Source of the DNA: Ruminiclostridium sp.
Lineage (GTDB): Bacteria > Bacillota > Clostridia > DSM-8532
Reading direction: 5' to 3'
Length of the DNA: 8,928 bases
Assembly: GCA_003535195.1 (NCBI GenBank)
Contig: DOHN01000166.1
Location: 56,684 to 65,611, forward strand
Part shown: piece after piece, positions 1 to 6,240 of the stretch
Layout of the letters: each line of letters opens with the position of its first letter
How positions within the stretch are numbered: position 1 is the stretch's first letter
Program-made: the position numbers and the translations under genes
The notes under the pieces: generated by a model
Told to the model about the DNA's origin: nothing
Databases searched by the model: none
Seen by the model: the letters and a program-made list of their open reading frames with translations, nothing else

Positions 1-1047
1 GCCATTTACCTGGAGGACAGTCTTTTTCCCTTTACATCGCCTTTCGATCTTCTGCGTTTTACACCCCTGCGTTTCTCCTCAAGGGTCCGAACCGGCCTGT
101 TGGTTCTGCGCTCCGGGTTTATAAAAGATTACAGGCCCTTGGAGTCGGTCCGGGCAAAGGACTGGATCATTAACCGCTCCGGGCAGGAGGCCTACGATAA
201 AATCTGGAGTCCGCTTTTGAAATCAAAATTTGACATGGACAGCGATTTGGTTTCGGGAACCTGGATCTGGAACAAATTTAAACTCCGGGGTTCATCCCGA
301 GGCGAGAACATTGCCAAAGAACAGCTGGGATATCTGGACGGCGGTTTTATCCTCCTTATAGAACGGCTCATTGAAAAGATCAGGCAAAATGGCGGTAATC
401 TGCTTCTTGAAAACAGCGTAAAATCCATGGCAAAAAGTCAGGACGGCAGATGGGAAATCTCTTCCGAAAAAGGCAGATCGCTTTTTGACAAAGTGCTTTT
501 TACAGCAGCTCCCGAGATTCTTGCCAATAGCTGCAGCGGGCTCTCCCAGGAATATCGGGCGGCTTTACGGTCCATAAAGTATAAAGCCAATCTCTGTCTG
601 GCCCTGGAGCTAAAAGAAAGCCTCTCACCCTATTATTGGATTACAGTGGCACAGGAAGGCTTCCCCTTCGTTCTTGTCATTGAACATACAAATCTGGTAG
701 GTCTTAGGGGCTACGGCTCCCATATTATTTATCTGTCGCGCTATTTAGATGCGTCCGATCCCCTGTTTTCCGCATCGGACAGCGAAATAGAAGAGAAGTT
801 TACAGATGGCCTCAAGAGAATTTTCCCTGATTTTGAGGCAGATTACATAAAGAAAGCCACTGTAAGCCGTGTACGATATGCTCAGCCCGTCGTTAAAATA
901 GGCTGCAGCGAAAATATTCCCGATATAGAAACTCCTCTGGATGGGCTTTTTCTCGCTTCCATGCCCCAAATTTATCCCGAGGACAGAGGGCTTAATTATG
1001 CAGTACGGCTGGGAAGACAGGCAGCCGATAGATTGATAAGGAGATAA
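1..1047 (+). CDS. FAD-dependent oxidoreductase of the amine-oxidase / protoporphyrinogen-oxidase-like superfamily (5'-truncated by window edge)
   Basis: The reading frame is open from base 1 to the TAA at 1045-1047, so about 348 C-terminal residues are visible and the N-terminus, which should hold the GxGxxG dinucleotide-binding motif, lies outside the window. A TTG at position 100 is internal to this frame and is not the start. The visible part has the substrate-domain pattern of flavin amine oxidases: a strand-rich middle and a C-terminal FAD-contact segment (DGLFLASMPQIYPEDRGLNY, near codons 311-330) followed by a helix that closes on the flavin. The substrate cannot be told from sequence. 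The gene ends 2 nt before a family 2 glycosyltransferase whose ribosome binding site lies within its last codons, so the two are almost certainly co-transcribed and perhaps act on the same lipid or glycan. Family level is fairly sure; the exact reaction is not. Confidence 0.7.
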   Translation, partial: AIYLEDSLFPFTSPFDLLRFTPLRFSSRVRTGLLVLRSGFIKDYRPLESVRAKDWIINRSGQEAYDKIWSPLLKSKFDMDSDLVSGTWIWNKFKLRGSSRGENIAKEQLGYLDGGFILLIERLIEKIRQNGGNLLLENSVKSMAKSQDGRWEISSEKGRSLFDKVLFTAAPEILANSCSGLSQEYRAALRSIKYKANLCLALELKESLSPYYWITVAQEGFPFVLVIEHTNLVGLRGYGSHIIYLSRYLDASDPLFSASDSEIEEKFTDGLKRIFPDFEADYIKKATVSRVRYAQPVVKIGCSENIPDIETPLDGLFLASMPQIYPEDRGLNYAVRLGRQAADRLIRR

Positions 1048-1049
1048 TC

Positions 1050-2015
1050 ATGGAAAAAATAGTTTGTTCTGTTATTGTTCCCATGTACAATGAAGAGGCG
1101 GTTCTGCATGAGACCTACCGCCGGCTCAGCAATGTTATGGAGGGCTTCGGAGAAGGCTATGAAATAATCTTTATAAATGACGGGAGCCGGGATAAAACCC
1201 GTGAAATAATCTCCGAACTTTGCGGCAGCGACCCTCATGTAAAGCTCATCGATTTTGCCCGCAATTTTGGGCATCAGGTGGCCATTACTGCCGGAATGGA
1301 CTATGCTTCCGGGGAATGTATGGTCATCATTGACGGAGACCTTCAGGATCCTCCCGAGCTGATTCCCGATATGGTAAAAATCTGGCGTTCAGGATTTGAT
1401 GTGGTCTATGGAAAAAGAAAAAGCCGCCAGGGCGAAACCTTTTTTAAAAAGTTTACCGCTAAGGCCTTCTATCGGATTCTGGCACATATGACCGACGTGA
1501 ATATTCCTGTAGATACCGGTGATTTCAGGCTTATTGACCGAAAGGTCTGCGAAGCCTTAAAGCAGCTGCCCGAACGCAGCCGTTATGTAAGAGGACTAAT
1601 GAGCTGGGTAGGTTTTAAACAAACAGCCATCGAGTTTGAACGGAATGAGCGCTTTGCCGGTGAAACCAAATACCCTTTAAAGAAAATGCTTAAGCTTGCC
1701 ACTGACGGCATTATGTCCTTTTCCTATAAGCCCTTGAAACTAGCTACCTGGCTGGGTACCATTATATCGCTTTTAAGCTTTATTTATCTCATTGCCGTGC
1801 TGATCCAAAAGCTCTTCTTCCCAGGCTCTGCCGGGGCCGGATGGACTTCCCTCATCGCCGTCAGCCTGTTCTTAAACGGCATTACATTGCTCATATTAGG
1901 TATTATCGGCGAATATATCGGCCGCATCTATGACGAAGCCAAGGGGCGTCCCCTCTATGTCATTAAAGAACTGAAAAATATGGAAGGGCGGGAAGGCCCC
2001 AGATTTAAACTGTAA
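1050..2015 (+). CDS. Membrane-anchored family 2 glycosyltransferase (GtrB/DPM1-like polyprenyl-phosphate sugar transferase)
   Basis: This is a complete 321-residue protein with an ATG start and AAGGAG at 1038-1043, six bases upstream. Residues 4-220 form a GT-A catalytic domain: the opening VIVPMYNEE (8-16), the nucleotide-binding NDGS (43-46), the metal-binding DGD (95-97) followed by LQDPP, and TGDFRLIDRK (156-165). The late motif ERFAGETKYPLKKML (200-214) is typical of dolichol/undecaprenyl-phosphate glucose or mannose transferases. Two C-terminal transmembrane helices (about 232-253 and 266-290) fit GtrB/YkoT-type enzymes, which load a sugar from a UDP- or GDP-donor onto polyprenyl phosphate at the cytoplasmic face for later transfer outside. 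Length matches the family. It is tightly coupled to the upstream flavoprotein gene. No GtrA-like flippase is seen here. The donor sugar and acceptor are inferred from the family only. Confidence 0.88.
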   Translation: MEKIVCSVIVPMYNEEAVLHETYRRLSNVMEGFGEGYEIIFINDGSRDKTREIISELCGSDPHVKLIDFARNFGHQVAITAGMDYASGECMVIIDGDLQDPPELIPDMVKIWRSGFDVVYGKRKSRQGETFFKKFTAKAFYRILAHMTDVNIPVDTGDFRLIDRKVCEALKQLPERSRYVRGLMSWVGFKQTAIEFERNERFAGETKYPLKKMLKLATDGIMSFSYKPLKLATWLGTIISLLSFIYLIAVLIQKLFFPGSAGAGWTSLIAVSLFLNGITLLILGIIGEYIGRIYDEAKGRPLYVIKELKNMEGREGPRFKL

Positions 2016-2026
2016 AAGGTTTATGT

Positions 2027-2059
2027 AAAAAAGGCCGGTCCTCGGTTACCTGCCTTTTT
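2027..2059. terminator. Bidirectional Rho-independent terminator between convergent genes
   Basis: AAAAAGGC (2028-2035) pairs perfectly with GCCTTTTT (2052-2059). After one C/T mismatch, the inner GGT (2037-2039) pairs with ACC (2048-2050), leaving an 8-nt loop. The flanking A and T tracts make it usable from both strands. It lies 12 nt after the glycosyltransferase stop and just beyond the radical SAM gene's stop on the other strand. Confidence 0.85.
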
Positions 2060-2064
2060 CGAAA

Positions 2065-3045
2065 TCAGAATGATACTTCATATCCCGCATCTGCAAGTAG
2101 CTGCTTTATATCTTCTACCGCAAGTCCACGGTTGTTTTCAGTCTTTGAAATATTATCCCTTGGATTAGCGCCTACCTCTGCGTATAACTGGTTCACGCCG
2201 CAAATCAAACTCATTTGAACCGGTTCATGGGCGTTCATTGCCCGATGCGGCCGTGTGACTACTCTTGCGACCGCTGCAATTTTGGAAAGCTCAACAAAAG
2301 AAATCCGACCATTTTCGTACAGAGGAGTCCCCTTGACAGGAACTCTTCTCATAACAGCCATCACGCCTACATGATAGTCTCTCGCTCTTAACATTTCGTC
2401 TGCAATTTCTTCATAGCTATGTTCCGGACCTATGGGTTCTACACAATAGTATAATTCCAGGCCTGCCTTGGTTATAGCGTCAAGGGTCCTGATTCTCTTT
2501 TCAGGTATAGCGGTTGTATCAATTCCTTCTCTTAAGCGGCAAATATGATATGCGCCGGTACATCCGATTTCTTTTAATTTTAATGCGGTAGCATAATCAA
2601 AATCTCCAATATTTGCTACAAGTCTTATATCGTCCGGAAGAATTTCCTTTACCCGTTTGGCCACATTCATGAAATCACTTACCGGATAGTCTGCCGTCGT
2701 CATTAGAAATAAATCATGGATACCGCTATGAATAAGATTTTTTGCCTCGGACAGTATTGAATTGATATCTTTTTTCCATATACTATCCATAACATAGTGA
2801 TCTCTGCCCATAGAACAAAATTTACAATTTACCGAACATGGTTCTGCATTTAAACCTATTTGCGCAAATATAAAGCCTTTTCCATTAAATTCAGAACGTG
2901 TCAGTTCATTTGCCAGCGATATAAGATGATAAAAATCCTTGGAGCTGTTTTGAATATTCAGCAAAGCTACTGCTTCCTGCTTACTGAGTAATCTTCCATC
3001 TCTAGCGCTATTGAGAATCCCGTCTATTGTCACATTTTTCACCAC
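2065..3045 (-). CDS. BioB/HydE/PylB-like radical SAM protein
   Basis: The protein has about 326 residues. Cysteines 70, 74 and 77 form the CX3CX2C motif (CSVNCKFCSMG) that binds the [4Fe-4S] cluster which cleaves S-adenosylmethionine. The following TIM-barrel pattern, with an ANIGDF segment near residue 146, a YHICRLREG stretch and a C-terminal VNQLYAEVGANPRDN segment, places it in the group of biotin synthase, HydE, PylB and HcgA rather than the classic MoaA/PFL-activase groups. It lacks the YNHNLD-type signatures of true biotin synthase, and no biotin genes are nearby, so bioB should not be assigned. The GTG start at 3045 has no good Shine-Dalgarno site. GTG at 3033 (GTGACAATA), with GGTGG upstream, is a reasonable alternative. 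It lies 87 nt downstream of a geranylgeranyl-reductase-like gene on the same strand and may share its transcript. The substrate is unknown. Confidence 0.8.
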   Translation of the reverse strand: MVKNVTIDGILNSARDGRLLSKQEAVALLNIQNSSKDFYHLISLANELTRSEFNGKGFIFAQIGLNAEPCSVNCKFCSMGRDHYVMDSIWKKDINSILSEAKNLIHSGIHDLFLMTTADYPVSDFMNVAKRVKEILPDDIRLVANIGDFDYATALKLKEIGCTGAYHICRLREGIDTTAIPEKRIRTLDAITKAGLELYYCVEPIGPEHSYEEIADEMLRARDYHVGVMAVMRRVPVKGTPLYENGRISFVELSKIAAVARVVTRPHRAMNAHEPVQMSLICGVNQLYAEVGANPRDNISKTENNRGLAVEDIKQLLADAGYEVSF

Positions 3046-3132
3046 CAGTAATGATGCTTATTTGATACCAGTGTAACCCAATTATCTCTTATGATATTGT
3101 AAAATATCCTTCTGCTTCATTACATTTTCACT

Positions 3133-4200
3133 CTATTCAAAAAGCACCCTGCTGCTGAATAAGCCGCTTTTCATGGCGAGCTTCCGAAGTGTTTTATGGT
3201 ACATGACCGGGCTTTTCAGCTGTTTTAAGGCAATACTTCGCTCAAGACCCCGGATTCTTTTTTTATACCTGCTCTGAAAGCCCTCTAATCCCTCATTAAG
3301 GCTTAAGGCCAAAGCATACGCACTTTTAAAGGCATAGCTGAACCCTTCGGCGGAGCTGGGGCTGATAAAGCCTCCTGCCTCCCCTACTAAAGCGGCGCGG
3401 TCGCTGCCAGTTAAGAGATCGCCTCTGCGCGGCCTAACGATATAGGCCCCCTCACGCTTCACCTTTTTTCCGAAACGAAAGCCATACTCCTTTAGATTGC
3501 TTTTCAGAAGCTCAAACTTCTCCTGTGCATTTTTGCTGGGTTCAAGGGCGGAACCGATGAGAAGCTGTCCGTTCTTTGAAATGGTCCATGAATAAAAGTC
3601 CGTCACCAGGCTGTCGAAAACGGCGCCATAATAAGGAATCACCTCATCCGTTTCAAACCATTCCTGAATAGCTATATATTTTTTCAGGCGGTCTTTGTCC
3701 TCAAAGAGCTGCTTTCTGATATGGGACCAGGCTCCGTCGGCCCCGACTATCACCTTCACTTTTTCAGTGTAGATTTTATTTTCAAACATAAAAGCAATTT
3801 CATAGCCCCCATTGGTTTCGCTTAAGGAATTAAAACGGCAGCCCATGGCCAGGTCAATATGATCGGGAATAAGCGATACCAGCCACTCATCAAAGAGCCG
3901 GCGGTCCATATTAAAATAAAAGCGCTGGTAAAATCGTTCCTGGAAATTATCGAAATCTATGGTCCTGACCAAAAACAGCTGAGGATCCACCAGAATTTTG
4001 GTAGGCACAGCCAGCCCCATTCTTCCGAGCATCTGCTGGGCACCGGGCGAAAGAAGCCCTCCGCAGCATTTTGTTCTGGACTCATTTCTATCTAATAAAT
4101 CCCGTCTGTCTAAAAGCAAAATTTTATATTGCTTGTCCAGTAAGCGCGCAAGCGTGGCGCCTGCCGGACCAGCGCCTACAATTGCAATATCGTACGGCAT
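3133..4200 (-). CDS. Geranylgeranyl reductase family FAD-dependent oxidoreductase
   Basis: A complete 355-residue flavoprotein starting at ATG 4200 with a strong AAGGAGG (complement of 4207-4213), six bases upstream. The N-terminus has the Rossmann FAD-binding motif VGAGPAGA (8-15), with an acidic ribose-binding residue at the end of strand 2 (D31). Next come KCCGGLLSPGA (44-54), typical of the geranylgeranyl reductase/PHBH-like group, a central VGADGAWSHIRK segment near 152-163, and the second FAD motif near 268-293 (DRAALVGEAGGFISPSSAEG). Relatives saturate isoprenoid chains or hydroxylate/reduce lipids and aromatic compounds using reduced flavin; archaeal and clostridial members are soluble or membrane-associated. 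The actual substrate cannot be read here. Whether it works with the radical SAM protein downstream is inference from gene order alone. Confidence 0.82.
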   Translation of the reverse strand: MPYDIAIVGAGPAGATLARLLDKQYKILLLDRRDLLDRNESRTKCCGGLLSPGAQQMLGRMGLAVPTKILVDPQLFLVRTIDFDNFQERFYQRFYFNMDRRLFDEWLVSLIPDHIDLAMGCRFNSLSETNGGYEIAFMFENKIYTEKVKVIVGADGAWSHIRKQLFEDKDRLKKYIAIQEWFETDEVIPYYGAVFDSLVTDFYSWTISKNGQLLIGSALEPSKNAQEKFELLKSNLKEYGFRFGKKVKREGAYIVRPRRGDLLTGSDRAALVGEAGGFISPSSAEGFSYAFKSAYALALSLNEGLEGFQSRYKKRIRGLERSIALKQLKSPVMYHKTLRKLAMKSGLFSSRVLFE

Positions 4201-4215
4201 TATAGGCCTCCTTAA

Positions 4216-4236
4216 GTAGAATCTGTTTCATTCTAC
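4216..4236 (-). promoter_or_regulatory. Candidate extended -10 promoter overlapped by an inverted repeat, upstream of the flavoprotein gene
   Basis: GTAGAAT (4216-4222) and ATTCTAC (4230-4236) form a perfect 7-bp inverted repeat with a 7-nt spacer just upstream of the ribosome binding site. On the minus strand the distal half reads ATGGTAGAAT, an extended -10 (TGn plus TAGAAT at 4235-4230). The hexamer 17 bases further upstream, TTTTAA, is a poor -35. The overlap of -10 and palindrome suggests a repressor site, but neither role is proven. Confidence 0.4.
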
Positions 4237-4259
4237 CATAAAGCCTGCTCTATTAAAAG

Positions 4260-4420
4260 CTCTAGGCATGGCGTATGACTAAGCGCCATGAGTGATGTTT
4301 CGTACGCCCCCAAGAAAATCCGTCCGGATTTTATTCGGCAGCTCCGCAATCCTGCTCCGCTTACACGCTAAAACATCGCTCTGCCGCTCCGGCAGGTACA
4401 AATAATGGAGAAAAAACTTC
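4260..4420. repeat. Hairpin-rich intergenic segment, candidate dispersed repeat or terminator cluster
   Basis: The 293-nt gap between the flavoprotein and rubrerythrin genes holds three compact inverted repeats: CATGGCG/CGCCATG (4267-4273 and 4284-4290), AAAATCC/GGATTTT around a GTCC loop (4315-4332, followed by ATT), and CTGCCG/CGGCAG around CTC (4381-4395). The minus strand is open for 70 codons (4491-4279), but that frame has no ribosome binding site, runs over the rubrerythrin promoter and looks fortuitous. Such mixtures of palindromes and pseudo-coding sequence are typical of small multicopy intergenic repeats in clostridia, but copy number cannot be tested from one window. The middle hairpin could act as a terminator in either direction. 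Confidence 0.4.
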
Positions 4421-4435
4421 TGTTCCGCATATTTC

Positions 4436-4464
4436 TTGTTTAGGATCTCTACTTTTGGTAAAAT
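4436..4464 (+). promoter_or_regulatory. Sigma-A-type promoter of the rubrerythrin gene
   Basis: TTGTTT (4436-4441) and TAAAAT (4459-4464) are separated by exactly 17 bases, matching the -35/-10 layout of a vegetative promoter. Transcription would start near 4471, about 23 nt before the ATG at 4494. No clear PerR palindrome was seen around it. Confidence 0.65.
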
Positions 4465-4493
4465 ATTATTAGATGAAAAAAGGAGGTCCATTT

Positions 4494-5087
4494 ATGAAAA
4501 GTTTAAAAGGAACAAAAACAGCTGAAAACCTTTTGAAGGCATTTGCAGGCGAATCCCAGGCGCGCAATCGTTATACATATTATGCCTCAGTTGCAGATAA
4601 AGAAGGCTATAAGCAAATCAGAAATCTGTTCATTGAAACGGCAGATAACGAAAAGGAACATGGAAAAAGGTTCTATAAATTCTTACTGGAGGGCCTTACC
4701 GGCGAACTGCCCACCTCCATTGAAATCCAGGCTTCCTATCCGGTTGCCCAGAGTAATACCTTTGATAATTTGAAGGCTGCTGCCAGCGGTGAAAATGAGG
4801 AATGGTCCGAGCTCTATCCCGCCTTCGCGAAGGTGGCCGCAGAAGAAGGCTTTGCAGAAATCGCCAATGCTTTTAAAATGATTGCAGCTGCAGAAACATG
4901 GCATGAAAAACGCTTTTTGAAGCTGGCTGCCAATGTTGAGCAGGGAACCGTTTTTAAGAAAGACGGAAAGACCTACTGGAAATGCGGCAATTGCGGCTAT
5001 GTGCATGAGGGCGACAGCGCTCCTGAAATATGTCCTGCATGCGTGCATCCTCAGGATTATTTTGAGCTCTATGCCGAGAATTATTAA
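4494..5087 (+). CDS. rbr: Rubrerythrin (diiron peroxidase with C-terminal rubredoxin domain)
   Basis: The protein has 197 residues, close to the usual size of about 195. Rubrerythrins reduce hydrogen peroxide to water in the cytoplasm of anaerobes, with electrons from NAD(P)H via rubredoxin-type carriers. The N-terminal four-helix bundle supplies the diiron ligands: E20 in AGESQARNRY, E53 and H56 in the first ExxH, acidic residues around 100-103, and E134/H137 in ETWH. The C-terminal rubredoxin domain has C164-C167 (CGNC) and C180-C183 (CPAC) to bind one Fe. An in-frame ATG at 4473 lies upstream, but ATG 4494 is chosen because AAGGAGG (4480-4486) sits 7 nt before it and would lie inside the longer version. 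It is monocistronic, with its own promoter. Its natural terminator appears to have been split by the element starting 38 nt after its stop. Confidence 0.95.
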   Translation: MKSLKGTKTAENLLKAFAGESQARNRYTYYASVADKEGYKQIRNLFIETADNEKEHGKRFYKFLLEGLTGELPTSIEIQASYPVAQSNTFDNLKAAASGENEEWSELYPAFAKVAAEEGFAEIANAFKMIAAAETWHEKRFLKLAANVEQGTVFKKDGKTYWKCGNCGYVHEGDSAPEICPACVHPQDYFELYAENY

Positions 5088-5108
5088 TTCAAATCCGATC
5101 TAAAACTT

Positions 5109-5159
5109 ATACCCCGGAATTGGTTGTAAACACTTGGATTGACTGTCATAACGATGTAT
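5109..5159 (+). repeat. Left element junction (candidate attL)
   Basis: In order: outer arm ATACCCCGGAATT (5109-5121), 4-nt spacer, core GTAAACACTT (5126-5135), 11-nt spacer, inner arm CATAACGATGTAT (5147-5159). The outer arm is the reverse complement of 8254-8266, the inner arm is the reverse complement of 8226-8238, and the core recurs at 8242-8251 in the same orientation. That mixture of direct core and inverted arms is what a recombination product between two palindromic sites leaves. Confidence 0.75.
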
Positions 5160-5531
5160 CGCAAAAAATATGTTACTCTGGCAGTCAACCGATTAGTGCA
5201 AGAGAAAACCCGCAAGGACAGCGTGAAATTTGTGGGCACCATCATAACAGCCAGCCCCGAATTTTTCAAAAACCGCCCGCCAAGAGAAGTAGAGGAATAC
5301 TTCCGGCGGGCGGTTGATTTTTTGTCCGGGGAAGTCGGGCGTCACAATATATTTTCCGCGACGGTGCATATGGAGAAGCGCACGCCCCATATGCACCTTT
5401 GTTTTGTGCCGCTGACAAAAGACAATCGCCTGTCCGCAAAAGAAATTTTGGGCAATCAGCTTGTCGAGCGATATGAGTGTCTACGGGATATGGAGCAGCA
5501 GGGAGAACTTGAGATGGAATTGGAAATGTAA
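5154..5531 (+). pseudogene. Pre/Mob (MobV-type) relaxase fragment
   Basis: The frame encodes about 125 residues, against 350-500 for intact plasmid recombination (Pre/Mob) enzymes. The central part is recognisable: VNRLVQEKTRKDSVK, ASPEFF, and the metal-binding HUH motif in HMEKRTPHMH, followed by FVPLTKDNRLSAKEILG. In the family this region nicks oriT and stays bound to the DNA. The N-terminus with the first conserved motif is missing. After LGNQ the sequence turns into an unrelated short tail ending at TAA 5531, so both ends appear lost. ATG 5154 falls inside the shared inner arm of the element and has no Shine-Dalgarno site. It is very unlikely to make an active relaxase. Confidence 0.7.
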
Positions 5532-5548
5532 CCACTAAAAATATGCGG

Positions 5549-5587
5549 AGAGGGCGGCTAAATAATGTCTACACTTGGCCGCCCTCT
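5549..5587 (+). terminator. Hairpin terminator after the relaxase fragment
   Basis: AGAGGGCGGC (5549-5558) pairs perfectly with GCCGCCCTCT (5578-5587) around a 19-nt loop, followed by TTT (5588-5590). The T tract is short, so termination may be partial. With the original rubrerythrin terminator split, this is the first plausible stop signal downstream of rubrerythrin. Confidence 0.6.
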
Positions 5588-5656
5588 TTTGCAGTATATT
5601 TTCTAAACCTACGAATAAATGCAGTTGCGATTATAGAAGAAACGGGTAATCATAAA

Positions 5657-5691
5657 TTATCCCGCAGAGCATTTAGTGCTCTGCGGGATAG
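5657..5691. repeat. Strong 14-bp hairpin, possible terminator of the minus-strand operon
   Basis: TATCCCGCAGAGC (5658-5670) and GCTCTGCGGGATA (5678-5690) are perfect inverted repeats; with one more A-T pair the loop is only 5 nt. It lies about 90 nt downstream of the last minus-strand gene. On that strand it is followed by AATTTAT rather than a clean T run, so it may be a weak terminator, a 3' stabiliser or a DNA structure of the element. Apart from this and the adjacent palindromes, the 5591-5782 gap shows no supportable gene. Confidence 0.5.
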
Positions 5692-5767
5692 AAGTAATAT
5701 AAGCGGATAATTATATTAATGGCTTATTTTCTATTCGGGTCAGCAAAACTGAATACCTGTTGAACCG

Positions 5768-5793
5768 TTACTTACTATGGGATTAGTAAGTAA
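5768..5793. repeat. 9-bp palindrome overlapping the stop codon of the small beta-rich protein
   Basis: TTACTTACT (5768-5776) and AGTAAGTAA (5785-5793) are a perfect inverted repeat with an 8-nt loop that includes the stop codon TAA (complement of 5783-5785). GAACCG occurs directly repeated on both sides (5762-5767 and 5796-5801). There is no T tract, so its role is unclear. Confidence 0.4.
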
Positions 5794-6184
5794 TCGAACC
5801 GCTCTTAACTGTCACTGTTTCGGATGAATTGTTTTTGAGGTGAAATTTATAAGTTCCGTCAGCAGGCATATTAAACGATTTATTGATGGATTTTCCGGAA
5901 CCCGTGGCTACGACAGAGTTATAACCGGCGCCGCTATAACGCAATTCCCATGATATTGATATGTCAAAATCCGCCTTAAATGTGACCTTTTGGCCTCTAT
6001 TGAGAGACACTCCGTCCGGGAAATAGGTCATTGTGCCACCAGAAGAAATAGTGTGCTCGGTAAGAGACCACTGAGGCTCAATAACGATATTTCCATTTGC
6101 ATCGACTTGATAGCGTCCGATTTTATTGAGATCGATTACGATGGTAGCATTTTCATTTGAAGATACAACTGTAGAATCGCTCTC
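5783..6184 (-). CDS. Small beta-rich protein related to the neighbouring sensor ectodomain; start damaged or unusual
   Basis: The minus-strand frame is open for 133 codons from 6184 to the TAA at 5783-5785. Its C-terminal half has alternating strands (RGQKVTFKAD; SINKSFNMPADGTYKFHLKN; ETVTVKSGSITY), a beta-sandwich pattern. These align by eye with the last 85 residues of the M56 protein upstream: GQTVMLDLAI and GAKVEFTAPKEGDYYFYIEA. The start is a problem. A good AAAGGAGG (complement of 6191-6198) precedes ATG 6186, but that ATG reads only 16 codons in another frame, while the long frame is entered one base back and has no start codon until ATG 6031. Either a small indel or deletion removed the original start, possibly with a signal peptide, or only the 82-residue product from 6031 is made (weak GGTGG upstream). 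It lies about 54 nt downstream of the sensor gene, in its likely operon. Function unknown. Confidence 0.5.
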   Translation of the reverse strand, partial: ESDSTVVSSNENATIVIDLNKIGRYQVDANGNIVIEPQWSLTEHTISSGGTMTYFPDGVSLNRGQKVTFKADFDISISWELRYSGAGYNSVVATGSGKSINKSFNMPADGTYKFHLKNNSSETVTVKSGSITY

Positions 6185-6240
6185 ATTTTACCTCCTTTGT
6201 CATTCTTTATCCACTTATATACTTTTTAAGCTTCAATTTG

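Noticed and set aside
2065..3045. Biotin synthase bioB
   Set aside because: The cluster motif and barrel fit the wider BioB/HydE group, but the context has no biotin genes and typical biotin synthase signatures are not seen.
4279..4491. 70-codon minus-strand gene upstream of rubrerythrin
   Set aside because: It has no ribosome binding site, overlaps the rubrerythrin promoter and start region, and is built across several hairpins.
4473..4493. Upstream ATG as the rubrerythrin start
   Set aside because: The strong AAGGAGG at 4480-4486 would be inside the coding sequence; ATG 4494 is correctly spaced from it and fits family length.
5591..5710. Short plus-strand open frame after the relaxase fragment
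   Set aside because: It has no start with a ribosome binding site, is partly made of the 14-bp hairpin, and resembles nothing recognisable.
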